Positions 38,636-46,626 of a stretch of 64,000 nucleotides of DNA are shown here, one piece after another. Numbering within the stretch: the first letter of the stretch is position 1; each line of letters starts with the position of its first letter. Position numbers and translations under genes: made by a program. Under the pieces are notes generated by a model. It had not been told where the DNA came from. It did no database searches and saw nothing but the letters and a program-made list of their open reading frames with translations. Source of the stretch: Streptomyces sp. NBC_01016 (GTDB lineage: Bacteria; Actinomycetota; Actinomycetes; Streptomycetales; Streptomycetaceae). Location of the stretch: positions 1,550,001-1,614,000 of the forward strand of contig NZ_JAPEOQ010000001.1 of the NCBI RefSeq assembly GCF_026341035.1. Reading direction: 5' to 3'.

Positions 38636-39917
38636 AAAGCCCGGCGAGCGTGCCCGTCACGTCCACCGAGGACTTCCTGGTCGCCTTGAGCCGCCCGGAG
38701 ACGACCTTCTGGAAGGTCACCCGCGCGTTGACCAGGCGCGGGAAGTCGCCGACCGGGGACATGTGGTCGTAGCCCCAGCGCAGCGGCGGCGTGAGCCCGC
38801 CGGTCGTGACCTTGACGTCGTCGTCGAGGGCGGTGCGCACGGTGCGCGCGGTGACCGCGCCGTCGCCGGCCGACTCGATGATCTGCCGCAGCACCTCGTA
38901 CGCGATCCAGGTGGTCTGCACGCCCGCGTCCGCCGGGTCGATCCGGTTGTCGCCGAAGGCCTGCTCGTTGATCGCCCGCTTCATGGGGTCCCAGCGCGCG
39001 TCGTCCGACGCCGGGTACCAGCTGGTCACGTACGCCCCTTCGTAGGGGCTCTCCGGGCCGCCGGTGCGGTCGACGACGGTCTGGTCGACGCTGCCGAGGA
39101 CGGTGGCGGTGCGCACCGAGGGGTAGTCCTCGCGCAGCCGCCGGAACGAGTCGAAGAACGTGTTCGTACGCTCCCCGAGCACCGCCGCGACGCAGCCCTC
39201 GCCCTGCGGCGCCCGGCTCGCGGTGTCGAGGGCGCGGCGGGCCTGGTCGGCGTAGTCGGTGGCGTCGTCGGCGGCGAGCATGTCGACGGCGGCGGGGCGG
39301 TGGCGCAGCGCGAGGCCGGAGTTGAGCAGCGGCGCGAGCTGGTCGCCCGCGATGGAGTCGGGGCGGATCAGGACGGTGCGGGCGCAAGGCCCGGACAGCT
39401 GGCGCCCGTTGCCGGCGAGGAGGGCGGCCTGGCCGCCGTTGACCGGATACGACAGCGGGCTGGTGAACTCCGCCTCGGTGGCGCCGTAGCCGCCTATGTA
39501 GGGGATGCCCGCGGACTCCAGCGGCGGCAGGAAGGCGTTCGAGTGCTGGCTGTACGAGCCGACGACCGCCACGGCGTCGTGCTCGACGGCGGAGCGGGCG
39601 CACCTGGCGGCGTCCACGCTGTCGTTGTGGTCGTTGCAGGTGAGGACCTTCAGCGTCCGGCCGCCGATGCCGCCGTGGGCGTTGATCCAGCGTGCGTAGG
39701 CCCGCGCCATGGCGGGCACCCCGGGCATGTTCGTCGCCCTGGTCTTCTCGGGGGCCCAGGTCATGACGGTCACCGGCCGGTCTCCCGCGCCCTTGGCGTC
39801 GCCGGGGACGAGCCCGCACCCGGCGACCAGGGCGGCGCTCAGGAGCACGGCCGCGGTGCGTATGTGGCTTCGGGGGGCGATGCGGTTACGGGTGCTGCTG
39901 GGGCGCCTGCCGGTCAT
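38631..39917 (-). CDS. ABC-type substrate-binding lipoprotein (branched-chain amino acid type)
   Basis: A lipoprotein of 428 residues with lipobox LVAGC (Cys34), hence anchored outside the membrane. The body is a type I periplasmic-binding fold: MARAYARWINAHGGIGGRTLKVLTCND, then AVVGSYSQHSNAFLPPLESAGIPYIGG. This is the LivJ-like family for amino acids or amides. No permease or ATPase genes are next to it, so it either serves a transporter elsewhere or acts as a sensor. Confidence 0.86.
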   Translation of the reverse strand: MTGRRPSSTRNRIAPRSHIRTAAVLLSAALVAGCGLVPGDAKGAGDRPVTVMTWAPEKTRATNMPGVPAMARAYARWINAHGGIGGRTLKVLTCNDHNDSVDAARCARSAVEHDAVAVVGSYSQHSNAFLPPLESAGIPYIGGYGATEAEFTSPLSYPVNGGQAALLAGNGRQLSGPCARTVLIRPDSIAGDQLAPLLNSGLALRHRPAAVDMLAADDATDYADQARRALDTASRAPQGEGCVAAVLGERTNTFFDSFRRLREDYPSVRTATVLGSVDQTVVDRTGGPESPYEGAYVTSWYPASDDARWDPMKRAINEQAFGDNRIDPADAGVQTTWIAYEVLRQIIESAGDGAVTARTVRTALDDDVKVTTGGLTPPLRWGYDHMSPVGDFPRLVNARVTFQKVVSGRLKATRKSSVDVTGTLAGLS

Positions 39918-40034
39918 GTGCCCGCACGATTCCGCCGCACCGCCAACGGTCGAGTGACCCGCGGTCGACGCGTGGTGACAATGAGGTGAATTACGGGGGT
40001 CGTGCGGGGCTCAAGAGGCCGGGACGTACGATCG

Positions 40035-40535
40035 ATGACCGTGCAAACCTCGGACAACTCTTCCCGTCGCGGCCGTCGCTCAACGAAGATGGGCGGCATG
40101 CCACTCAACGACATGCCGTGGTGGCGCTGGCGCAGCAACGTGCGTTCCGCGCTGCACATGCTCTCCGACCCGTCGTTCCAGCGGGACGTCTGGCAGGCAG
40201 GCGTGGACGGATACGGGGACGTGACCGACGCCGTGTACCGCCTCGTCGAGGACACCTGGCTGGACAACTGGTCCGCCGAGAAATACGTCGGGACGATCTT
40301 CCGGGACTCGCAGGAGGCGGCCCTCGTCGACTCCGCCGTGCTCCGGGTCCTGCGGATCATGCACCAGGTGGGCCCCGACGCCCCGGTCGCCGCGTATCTG
40401 AACCACGAGGGCTGGCCGGAGGCGGTCCGCGCGGCCCGCGACGCCCATGTGAGGCTCGCCACGAGCGACGGCGAGGACCCGGACACGGCCCCGCAGACCC
40501 TCGAGGTGCTGCGGATCGTGACGAGGGCGGCGTAA
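40035..40535 (+). CDS. Conserved hypothetical protein upstream of purU
   Basis: A protein of 166 residues from ATG 40035; in-frame ATGs at 40089 and 40098 (MPLNDMPWWRWRSNVR) are also possible. Helical, without signal peptide or membrane segment: ALHMLSDPSFQRDVWQAGVDGYGDVTDAVYRLVEDTWLDNW and VLRIMHQVGPDAPVAAYLNH. I do not recognise a domain. It ends 49 bp before purU on the same strand. Confidence 0.7.
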   Translation: MTVQTSDNSSRRGRRSTKMGGMPLNDMPWWRWRSNVRSALHMLSDPSFQRDVWQAGVDGYGDVTDAVYRLVEDTWLDNWSAEKYVGTIFRDSQEAALVDSAVLRVLRIMHQVGPDAPVAAYLNHEGWPEAVRAARDAHVRLATSDGEDPDTAPQTLEVLRIVTRAA

Positions 40536-40584
40536 CCGCCGGACAGCTCGGTGGGAGGGCCCGAGGGTATGGGACCCTTGGCCC

Positions 40585-41451
40585 ATGAACGCGCAGTCCG
40601 CCCCCGAGCAGTACGTCCTCACCCTCTCCTGCCCCGACAAGCAGGGCATCGTGCACGCCGTGTCGAGCTACCTCTTCATGACCGGCTGCAACATCGAGGA
40701 CAGCCAGCAGTTCGGTGACCACGACACGGGACTGTTCTTCATGCGCGTCCACTTCAGCGCGGACACCCACGTGACCGTGGAGAAGCTGCGCGCCAGCTTC
40801 GCCGCGATCGGCGAGTCGTTCCAGATGGACTGGCAGATCCACCGGGCCTCGGACCGGATGAAGGTCGTCCTGATGGTCAGCAAGTTCGGCCACTGCCTCA
40901 ACGACCTGCTCTTCCGGGCCCGGATCGGTGCGCTGCCGGTCGACATCGCCGCGGTCGTCTCCAACCACACGGAGTTCGCCGAGCTGGTCGCCTCGTACGA
41001 CATCCCCTTCCACCACATCCCGGTGACGAAGGAGACGAAGGCGCAGGCCGAGCAGCAGGTGCTCGATCTGGTGCGGGACGAGGGCGTCGAGCTGGTCGTG
41101 CTCGCGCGGTACATGCAGGTGCTGTCGGACGACCTGTGCAAGCAGCTCAGTGGGCGGATCATCAACATCCACCACTCGTTCCTGCCGAGCTTCAAGGGCG
41201 CGAAGCCGTACCACCAGGCGCATGCGCGTGGTGTGAAGCTGATCGGTGCGACCGCGCACTACGTGACGGCCGACCTCGACGAGGGGCCGATCATCGAGCA
41301 GGAGGTCGAGCGGGTCGGGCATGACGTCACGCCGGATCAGCTGGTCGCCATCGGGCGGGACGTCGAGTGCCAGGCGCTGGCGCGGGCCGTGAAGTGGCAT
41401 GCGGAGCGCAGGATTCTTTTGAACGGTCGGCGTACGGTCGTCTTCGCCTGA
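40585..41451 (+). CDS. purU: Formyltetrahydrofolate deformylase
   Basis: A protein of 288 residues that hydrolyses 10-formyl-THF to formate and THF. N-terminal ACT domain (YVLTLSCPDKQGIVHAVSSYL) and a C-terminal formyltransferase-type catalytic domain with the key NIHHSFLPSFKGAKPYHQA, GATAHYVTADLDEGPIIEQ, which carries the catalytic Asn/His/Asp set. Full family length. Confidence 0.94.
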   Translation: MNAQSAPEQYVLTLSCPDKQGIVHAVSSYLFMTGCNIEDSQQFGDHDTGLFFMRVHFSADTHVTVEKLRASFAAIGESFQMDWQIHRASDRMKVVLMVSKFGHCLNDLLFRARIGALPVDIAAVVSNHTEFAELVASYDIPFHHIPVTKETKAQAEQQVLDLVRDEGVELVVLARYMQVLSDDLCKQLSGRIINIHHSFLPSFKGAKPYHQAHARGVKLIGATAHYVTADLDEGPIIEQEVERVGHDVTPDQLVAIGRDVECQALARAVKWHAERRILLNGRRTVVFA

Positions 41452-41453
41452 TC

Positions 41454-41565
41454 AGCCCCGCCGGCGATTGAGGCGCGGGGTCCGGGGCAGAGCCCCGCGG
41501 CGTCAACCCCGACGGGGCGAAAGACACGGGGCTCTGCCCCGGACCCCGCGGGCTCTCGTCCCAGA
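41454..41565. repeat. Dispersed GC repeat, copies E1 and E2 in inverted pair
   Basis: A reverse copy (41454-41510) is followed by a partial forward copy. CGCGGGGTCCGGGGCAGAGCCCCG (41474-41497, shown here as positions only for the full arm) pairs perfectly over 24 bp with 41527-41550, with a 29-nt loop. It lies between the convergent purU and anti-sigma genes and should be a strong two-way terminator. Confidence 0.85.
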
Positions 41566-41632
41566 GCGGGGCTTGATTTTGCCGAACCGGGCTTGATGGC
41601 ACCGAACCGGGCTTGGATGGCCGAACGGAGCT
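41566..41632. repeat. Short degenerate repeat CCGAACCGGGCTTG
   Basis: CCGAACCGGGCTTGATGG (41582), ACCGAACCGGGCTTGGATGG (41601) and CCGAACGGAGCTTGG (41621) follow one another with a period near 20 bp, beside a related GCGGGGCTTGATTTT. It fills the gap before the anti-sigma gene stop. Confidence 0.65.
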
Positions 41633-41642
41633 TGGCTCGGCG

Positions 41643-42983
41643 TTACAACCGGCTCAGGCCAGCCGTCGCAGACAAGACGTCGCGGATGGCCTCGCGGTCG
41701 CCGATCTGGCCCGCTGCCGCTTCCTCCGGGAGGACGTGGCCGGCGGCGAGGCGGCAGAATTCGACGCCGTCCAGGGCGACATGGGCCACTTCCCGCTCGT
41801 CGGAGCCGACCGCCGCGGGGGAGTCGAGGGCGATCAGCCACTCGCCGCCGCCCGCTCCCTCGACCTCCAGGCGCAGGCTGCGGCCGGGGCGCCCCGCACC
41901 GACGAGTTCCCGGGCGGGGGCCGCGAGGCCGTGCCGGCGGCGCGCGGCCAGGGAGCCGGGGAGCAGCCGGGCGGCGAGGTCGATCATCCGGTTGAGGTGG
42001 CGCGGGGACGGGGCCTCGTAGGGGTAGTCGACCGCGTCCGCGATGTCACCGGCGTGGATCCAGCACTCGAAGGCCCGGTCGATCATCGCGTCGCGCAGCG
42101 CCAGCTCGAAATTGCCGTACGAGACGGGGAGTTGACCCGAGCCTCCGGCGCCGGCCTCGTCCGAGCCCGCGAAGGACACCGTGCGGATGACGGCGTGCGA
42201 CTGCTCGCGCCAGGGCGCCCGTACCGCGCGCGTGGGAGGGAAGTAGGACGACTTCCAGTACGCCTTGGTCCTCGCGGTGGGGCCGAGCTCCGGCGGCACG
42301 GGGGAGGGGTCCTCCAGGCCGAGGGCGCGGGCGACCAGGCCGTCGACGCTGGTGAGGTGGGCGATCACGCCGGCGACCGTGGTCTTCTTGCCGATCTGTT
42401 CCGCCCCCTCGTACCAGCGGAGCCGCACCGGCGCGTGCCATTCGCCGTCGCCGATGTCCTGGAGCAGCGCGTCGAGCCGGGCGGTCTCCGCGTCGTACGG
42501 GGTGGCCCAGCCGGGGACGGGGATGCGGGCGGGGCGCCGGGTGAGGCAGCCCTCCAGGACGCGGGAGCGCAGCATCGGGTCGAGGTCGAGGCTCTCTTCG
42601 GCGTGCAGCAGGCCGACGGCGTCGCGCAGCCGCAGCGCCTCCTCGGCGCAGGCGCCGCAGTCGCCGAGGTGGATCTCGACGGCGGCCGCTTCCTCGGGGG
42701 AGCAGGCGGCCAGCGCCCAGGCGCCGAGCAGCGACTTGAGGACGCGGTGCTCCAGGACGGCCGGTTCGGCCGCCGTGACCTCGGGCAGCGGGCGGCCGGC
42801 GTCCTCGACGGAGGAGCGGGGCGTCGGTATCCAGGGTCGGTCCGCGGGGCCGGGGCCCGCGGCGCCGGGCGACGGCTGGTCCCTGCCGAACGTCTCGTTC
42901 CCGCCTTGCTGTTCACCTTCTCCGGCGCCCTCGGGCTCCTCCTCGAAGGGGTCGAACCGGCCCGGCCCGTTCGCCGCGCTCAC
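41643..42983 (-). CDS. Zinc-finger anti-sigma factor fused to an MDMPI-type domain
   Basis: A protein of 446 residues. After a disordered N terminus, residues about 75-135 form a ZAS anti-sigma domain (VLKSLLGAWALAACSPEEAAAVEIHLGDCGACAEEALRLRDAV, with the His-x3-Cys-x2-Cys core HLGDCGAC). Residues about 165-430 are a maleylpyruvate-isomerase/DinB-type bundle (GVIAHLTSVDGLVARALGL; FECWIHAGDIADAVDYP). There is no transmembrane helix, so it is a cytosolic, probably thiol- or ligand-responsive anti-sigma. Its start overlaps the sigma gene stop. Confidence 0.85.
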   Translation of the reverse strand: MSAANGPGRFDPFEEEPEGAGEGEQQGGNETFGRDQPSPGAAGPGPADRPWIPTPRSSVEDAGRPLPEVTAAEPAVLEHRVLKSLLGAWALAACSPEEAAAVEIHLGDCGACAEEALRLRDAVGLLHAEESLDLDPMLRSRVLEGCLTRRPARIPVPGWATPYDAETARLDALLQDIGDGEWHAPVRLRWYEGAEQIGKKTTVAGVIAHLTSVDGLVARALGLEDPSPVPPELGPTARTKAYWKSSYFPPTRAVRAPWREQSHAVIRTVSFAGSDEAGAGGSGQLPVSYGNFELALRDAMIDRAFECWIHAGDIADAVDYPYEAPSPRHLNRMIDLAARLLPGSLAARRRHGLAAPARELVGAGRPGRSLRLEVEGAGGGEWLIALDSPAAVGSDEREVAHVALDGVEFCRLAAGHVLPEEAAAGQIGDREAIRDVLSATAGLSRL

Positions 42984-43555
42984 GCCGGCCTCCCGTAGCT
43001 GCGGCCGGGAGGTGTGCCCGCGTTGTGAGCCGTCGACAGGAGCTGCAGGCCGAGGCGGAGCCTGCGGCGGGCCTCGTCCTCGGTGACGCCGAGGTCGGCG
43101 GCGGTCTGGCGGTAGTCACGGCGCTGGAAGTACGCGAGGTTGAGCGCCTCGCGCAGCGGGGCGGGCATGGACGTCACGATGTAGTCGGCGCGGGCCGCTG
43201 CGGAGGCGTGACGCACCTTGCGCTCCAGGTCCTCGGTGGTGCCGAGCCCGGTGCGCACGAGGGCGGCGGACTCGGTCTGGCGCAGGCGCTGCACCGCGTG
43301 CCGGTGGGTGAGGGTGGCGATGAAAGAGCGCAGCGGGCCCTGCTTGGGGTCGTAGGACTCCGGATTCTCCCAGATCTGTGTGAACACGTCACGGGTGATC
43401 TGGTCGGCCGCCGTCTCGTCGTCGAGCACGCGGTGCGCCAGGCCGTGCACCAGTGAGGCGAACCGGTCGTAGAGCTCGCCGAGCGCGGCCGCCTCCCCGT
43501 GGGCCAGGCGCTGCTGCATCCTGCGGTCCCAGCGGGACGGGGTGTCCTTGGGCAT
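42980..43555 (-). CDS. ECF-type RNA polymerase sigma factor
   Basis: A sigma factor of 191 residues with region 2 (LYDRFASLVHGLAHRVLDDETAADQITRDVFTQIWENP) and region 4 (ALNLAYFQRRDYRQTAADLGVTEDEARRRLRLGLQLL). It resembles the SigK-like group. The stop overlaps the start of the zinc-finger anti-sigma gene (ATGA), the standard operon for such pairs. An 18-bp palindrome lies 56 bp upstream of its start. Confidence 0.92.
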   Translation of the reverse strand: MPKDTPSRWDRRMQQRLAHGEAAALGELYDRFASLVHGLAHRVLDDETAADQITRDVFTQIWENPESYDPKQGPLRSFIATLTHRHAVQRLRQTESAALVRTGLGTTEDLERKVRHASAAARADYIVTSMPAPLREALNLAYFQRRDYRQTAADLGVTEDEARRRLRLGLQLLSTAHNAGTPPGRSYGRPA

Positions 43556-43859
43556 GGGGCCCCCTCACCGACTGCCCGAACCATCTACTCTGCCTTGCTA
43601 CTCGAATGTAACTGTCGGCGCCGACAGTGCACTCTCCTTTGCCGCATTGTGCGCGCCTGGGGAGCAGTAGGTGGTAAAGGCATTCGCCCCCGGAAACACG
43701 ATGAGCGATTTGCTTCACATGTGACCGGCCAGGGCTTAACCAGGCCATATGTGATAGGTCTGCGGGAGTGTTTCATCCCGGTGCGGCAGGGCAGCCGCGC
43801 AGAAGAAACGTAGGGACAGATTCCGGATCGTCGATATTCCCGAACGAGAGGCATGGCGC
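43556..43859. promoter_or_regulatory. Divergent promoter region with 18-bp palindrome
   Basis: 304 bp between the sigma and STAS genes. ACTGTCGGCGCCGACAGT at 43611-43628 is a perfect 18-bp palindrome. The rest is less GC-rich than coding DNA here, as promoters are, but I cannot fix -35/-10 boxes. Confidence 0.65.
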
Positions 43860-44234
43860 GTGACGCTCAAGGTGACCGAGTCAGGGCAGGGCGACTGGGC
43901 CGTCGTGTGCGTGTCCGGCGAAATGGACCTGGTGACGTCCCCGGCGCTGCGCCAGCAGGTGCACGAAGCGGTGGCGGAAGGCCGCCGCAGCGTCGTGCTC
44001 GACCTCTCCGACGTGCTGTTCTGTGATTCGAGCGGCGTCGGTGTGCTGATCGCGGCACGCCGCCTGATGCGCTCCTGCCAGGGCCGCCTGCGCCTGATCC
44101 TGCCGGCCCAGGGCGCGGTCGACGGCTCCCACGTGAACCGCGTGCTCGGCGCCCTCGGCGTCCGCCGCCTCTTCGACGTCTACCCGGACGTCGCCTCTGC
44201 GGTGGACGAGGACGCGGCACCGATGTCGGCGTAA
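43860..44234 (+). CDS. STAS-domain anti-sigma factor antagonist
   Basis: A protein of 124 residues, one STAS domain. VCVSGEMDLVTSPALRQQV and the phosphorylatable-serine loop LDLSDVLFCDSSGVGVLIAA match anti-anti-sigma factors of the SpoIIAA/BldG type; the Ser is in CDSSG. It would release a sigma factor by binding an RsbW-like kinase. GTG 43860. Divergent from the ECF sigma gene, which uses a different type of anti-sigma, so a direct partnership with that pair is not implied. Confidence 0.92.
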   Translation: MTLKVTESGQGDWAVVCVSGEMDLVTSPALRQQVHEAVAEGRRSVVLDLSDVLFCDSSGVGVLIAARRLMRSCQGRLRLILPAQGAVDGSHVNRVLGALGVRRLFDVYPDVASAVDEDAAPMSA

Positions 44235-44365
44235 CGGCTTGTACCGGGTAACGGCTTGTACCGGATTTTCACCGGCCTTGACACAAACACCGCAGTTCGG
44301 GGCGTGCGCGCCCGGCGCCGTCGTACGCTCCGATGCGTAGCACCCAACGACGCGAGAGGCGGCCC

Positions 44366-44875
44366 ATGAGCATGGACGAGCGGAGGATCGCGGCCCGGTT
44401 CGCCGGCTTCGACCAGGACGGCAACGGATACATCGACCGCGAGGACTTCTACGTCGCCGCGAAGGCGCTGCTCGCCGAGTTCGGTGTGGCGGCCCGCTCC
44501 GAGCGGGGGCAGGCGCTGTTCGCCGGGGCCGAGGCGTTCTGGCAGGGCATGGCCGGGATCGCGGACGTCGACGGGGACCAGCGGGTGACCCGCGAGGAGT
44601 TCGTGACCGGGGCCGTGAAGCGGTTGCGGGACAATCCGGACCGGTTCGCCGAGATCGCCAGGCCGTTCTTGCGCTGGGCCCTCGCGGTGGCCGGTGCGGA
44701 GGCCTCCGGGGGCGGGGTCGATGTGGATACCGCGGTGCGGGTGCTTGGTGTGCTCGGGGTGGAGGCGGATGTGGCGCGGGCGGCGGCGGCCGCGTTGGAC
44801 GCGGATGCCTCCGGCCGGATCTCGGAGGATGCGGCGGTCCGGGCGTTCGCTCGGTACTTCACCGTCCCGGAATAG
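44366..44875 (+). CDS. EF-hand calcium-binding protein
   Basis: A protein of 169 residues from ATG 44366 (MSMDERRIAARF); ATG 44333 would be longer. EF-hand loops: DQDGNGYIDRED (16-27, near canonical), DVDGDQRVTREE (canonical, ending in Glu) and a weaker C-terminal DADASGRISEDA that lacks the final acidic residue. A remnant of a fourth hand lies between. It fits the calmodulin-like/sarcoplasmic-calcium-binding proteins of Streptomyces, cytosolic calcium sensors or buffers. Confidence 0.9.
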   Translation: MSMDERRIAARFAGFDQDGNGYIDREDFYVAAKALLAEFGVAARSERGQALFAGAEAFWQGMAGIADVDGDQRVTREEFVTGAVKRLRDNPDRFAEIARPFLRWALAVAGAEASGGGVDVDTAVRVLGVLGVEADVARAAAAALDADASGRISEDAAVRAFARYFTVPE

Positions 44876-44882
44876 CCGGACC

Positions 44883-44943
44883 GGCGTTGCGGTCTCGGGG
44901 CTCTGCCCCGGACCCCGCGCCTCAATCGCCGGCGGGGCTTCAA
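44883..44943 (+). repeat. Dispersed GC repeat, copy F
   Basis: TCGGGGCTCTGCCCCGGACC followed by CCGCGCCTCAATCGCCGGCGGGGCTTCA. It fills the gap between the convergent EF-hand and ligase genes and its last bases form the ligase stop codon. Confidence 0.85.
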
Positions 44944-46478
44944 ATGGTGGTCCCGAAGCGGTCCCGCAGTTTGTACTTCAGGACCTTGCGGAGCGTTTCG
45001 TTGCGTGGGAGTGCCTCCAGGACCTCCAGCTGTTCCGGCAGTTTGAACGTGGACAGGCCCTGTTCGCGGAGGTACGTGGTGAGTTCGGGCAGGGTCAACT
45101 CGGCCTGACCAGCGCGCAGTTCGAGTACCGCGCAGACCCGTTCCCCGCGTTCCGCGTCGGGGAGGCCGATCACCGCCGCGTCCTGGACCGCGGGGTGTTC
45201 GTGCAGCAGGTCCTCGATCTCCTTCGCGGAGATGTTCTCGCCCTTGCGGATGATGACGTCCTTGGCGCGGCCGGTGAGGACCAGGTGGCCCGCGGGCAGC
45301 AGGTGTCCCAGGTCGCCGGTGATCAGGAAGCCGTCCTCGTCGAAGGCGTCCGTGGTCTGGTGCGGGTCCAGGTAGCCCTGGCAGACGGCTTCGCCGTGCA
45401 GGCGTACGTCGCCGTCGACGCCGGGCGGCACCTGCTTGCCGTCGGCGTCGACGACGCGGATCTCCATGCCCTCCGGCGGTCGGCCCTCCGTCGTCGCCAG
45501 CATCTCGGCGGTGTCGTCGGGCGCGCCCATCGTGATCATCGGCACCTCGGTCATGCCGTATCCGTGGGTGAGTTGGACGTCCATCTCGCGGACGACCGAG
45601 TGGTAGACCTCCGGCGGTTTCGGCGCCCCGCCGCCCGCCAGCAGGCGCAGCGTGGGGATCAGCTTCTCGTCCGGCTGCTTGCGCTGTTCGGTCAGGAACA
45701 TCGAGTAGAAGGCCGTCGAGCCGCCCGCCACCGTGACCCCGTGCCGCCGGTACTCCGCCAGCGAGTCCGGCATCGCGAAGTGCTCGAACATCACCGCAGG
45801 GAAGCCGTACAGGAGCAGCATCACGGTGTAGTCGGGGCCCGCTATGTGCGCGAACGGGAACGCCATCGAGCCGACGTCGGACGACGACAGGTGCAGGGCG
45901 TGGGCGAGGCAGGAGCCGCCCGCGATGAGGGAACGGTCCGTGTGCAGCACGCCCTTGGGGTCGGACGTCGTGCCCGACGTCCAGTAGATCCAGCGGACGT
46001 CCGTGCCGGAGGCGGGCGGCGGGGGCAGTACGGACGGGTCGCCCTCCGGCAGGTTCTCGTACGCCTCGAAGATGCCGCGCGCGCCGAGCCGCCGCGCCAT
46101 GTCGGTGTGGTCGAAGCCGCGCCACACGCCGGGTGTCGCGAAGAAGTCGGCCTTCGACTCCCGTAGCGCGAAGCCGACTTCGCGGTCCCGGTAGAAGGGG
46201 ATGACCGGCGACTGCACCGCCCCGATGCGGGCGAGCGCGAAGGAGAGCAGCGCGGTCTCGATGCGGGTGGGGAGCTGCCAGGCGACCACCGTGCCGGGGC
46301 GGATGCCCAGGTCGTAGAGGCCCGCCGCCACGCGCTCACAGCGGTCGCGCAATTCGCCGAAGGTCAGGGCGCGTTCGCCCTGGAGCAGCACCGGGCGGTC
46401 GGGGGTGAGTTCGGCGCGGCGCTCGACCAGCTCCCAGAGCGTGCGGGAGGCGCCCAGGGCGTGTGCGGTGTCGGTCAT
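44940..46478 (-). CDS. Acyl-CoA ligase, cyclohexanecarboxylate-CoA ligase-like
   Basis: An AMP-forming ligase of 512 residues from ATG 46478 (MTDTAHALGASRTLWEL). Motifs: WIYWTSGTTSDPKGVLHTDRS, HGYGMTEVPMI, GFLITGDLGHLLPAGHLVLTGRAKD, IIRKGENISAKEIED and the catalytic Lys region LPRNETLRKVLKYKL. It is nearest in pattern to the AliA/cyclohexanecarboxylate-CoA ligases and FadD-type steroid ligases. The CTGACGGGTTGTCAG site at 46511 lies 33 bp upstream. Stop is formed within repeat copy F. Likely the entry step of the catabolic island. Confidence 0.88.
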   Translation of the reverse strand: MTDTAHALGASRTLWELVERRAELTPDRPVLLQGERALTFGELRDRCERVAAGLYDLGIRPGTVVAWQLPTRIETALLSFALARIGAVQSPVIPFYRDREVGFALRESKADFFATPGVWRGFDHTDMARRLGARGIFEAYENLPEGDPSVLPPPPASGTDVRWIYWTSGTTSDPKGVLHTDRSLIAGGSCLAHALHLSSSDVGSMAFPFAHIAGPDYTVMLLLYGFPAVMFEHFAMPDSLAEYRRHGVTVAGGSTAFYSMFLTEQRKQPDEKLIPTLRLLAGGGAPKPPEVYHSVVREMDVQLTHGYGMTEVPMITMGAPDDTAEMLATTEGRPPEGMEIRVVDADGKQVPPGVDGDVRLHGEAVCQGYLDPHQTTDAFDEDGFLITGDLGHLLPAGHLVLTGRAKDVIIRKGENISAKEIEDLLHEHPAVQDAAVIGLPDAERGERVCAVLELRAGQAELTLPELTTYLREQGLSTFKLPEQLEVLEALPRNETLRKVLKYKLRDRFGTTI

Positions 46479-46510
46479 CTCCAGAACCCCTTCACGGCCG
46501 GTGCCGTCAC

Positions 46511-46525
46511 CTGACGGGTTGTCAG
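46511..46525. promoter_or_regulatory. Island palindrome, site 1
   Basis: CTGACGGGTTGTCAG: arms CTGAC/GTCAG. Located just upstream of the ligase gene (start 46478). One of eight like sites in 46.5-63.1 kb. Confidence 0.75.
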
Positions 46526-46588
46526 ATCTGGCTGAGAGCGTAAGTCCGCGCTCCTTGTCGGTCCAGAGGTGCGCGGCTAGCCTGCTTT

Positions 46589-46603
46589 CTGACGGGTCAT
46601 CAG
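46589..46603. promoter_or_regulatory. Island palindrome, site 2
   Basis: CTGACGGGTCATCAG: arms CTGA/TCAG. It lies 24 bp before the amidohydrolase start and 78 bp from site 1, so each divergent gene has its own copy. Confidence 0.75.
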
Positions 46604-46626
46604 ATACGGCGAGGGGCTGAACACTC

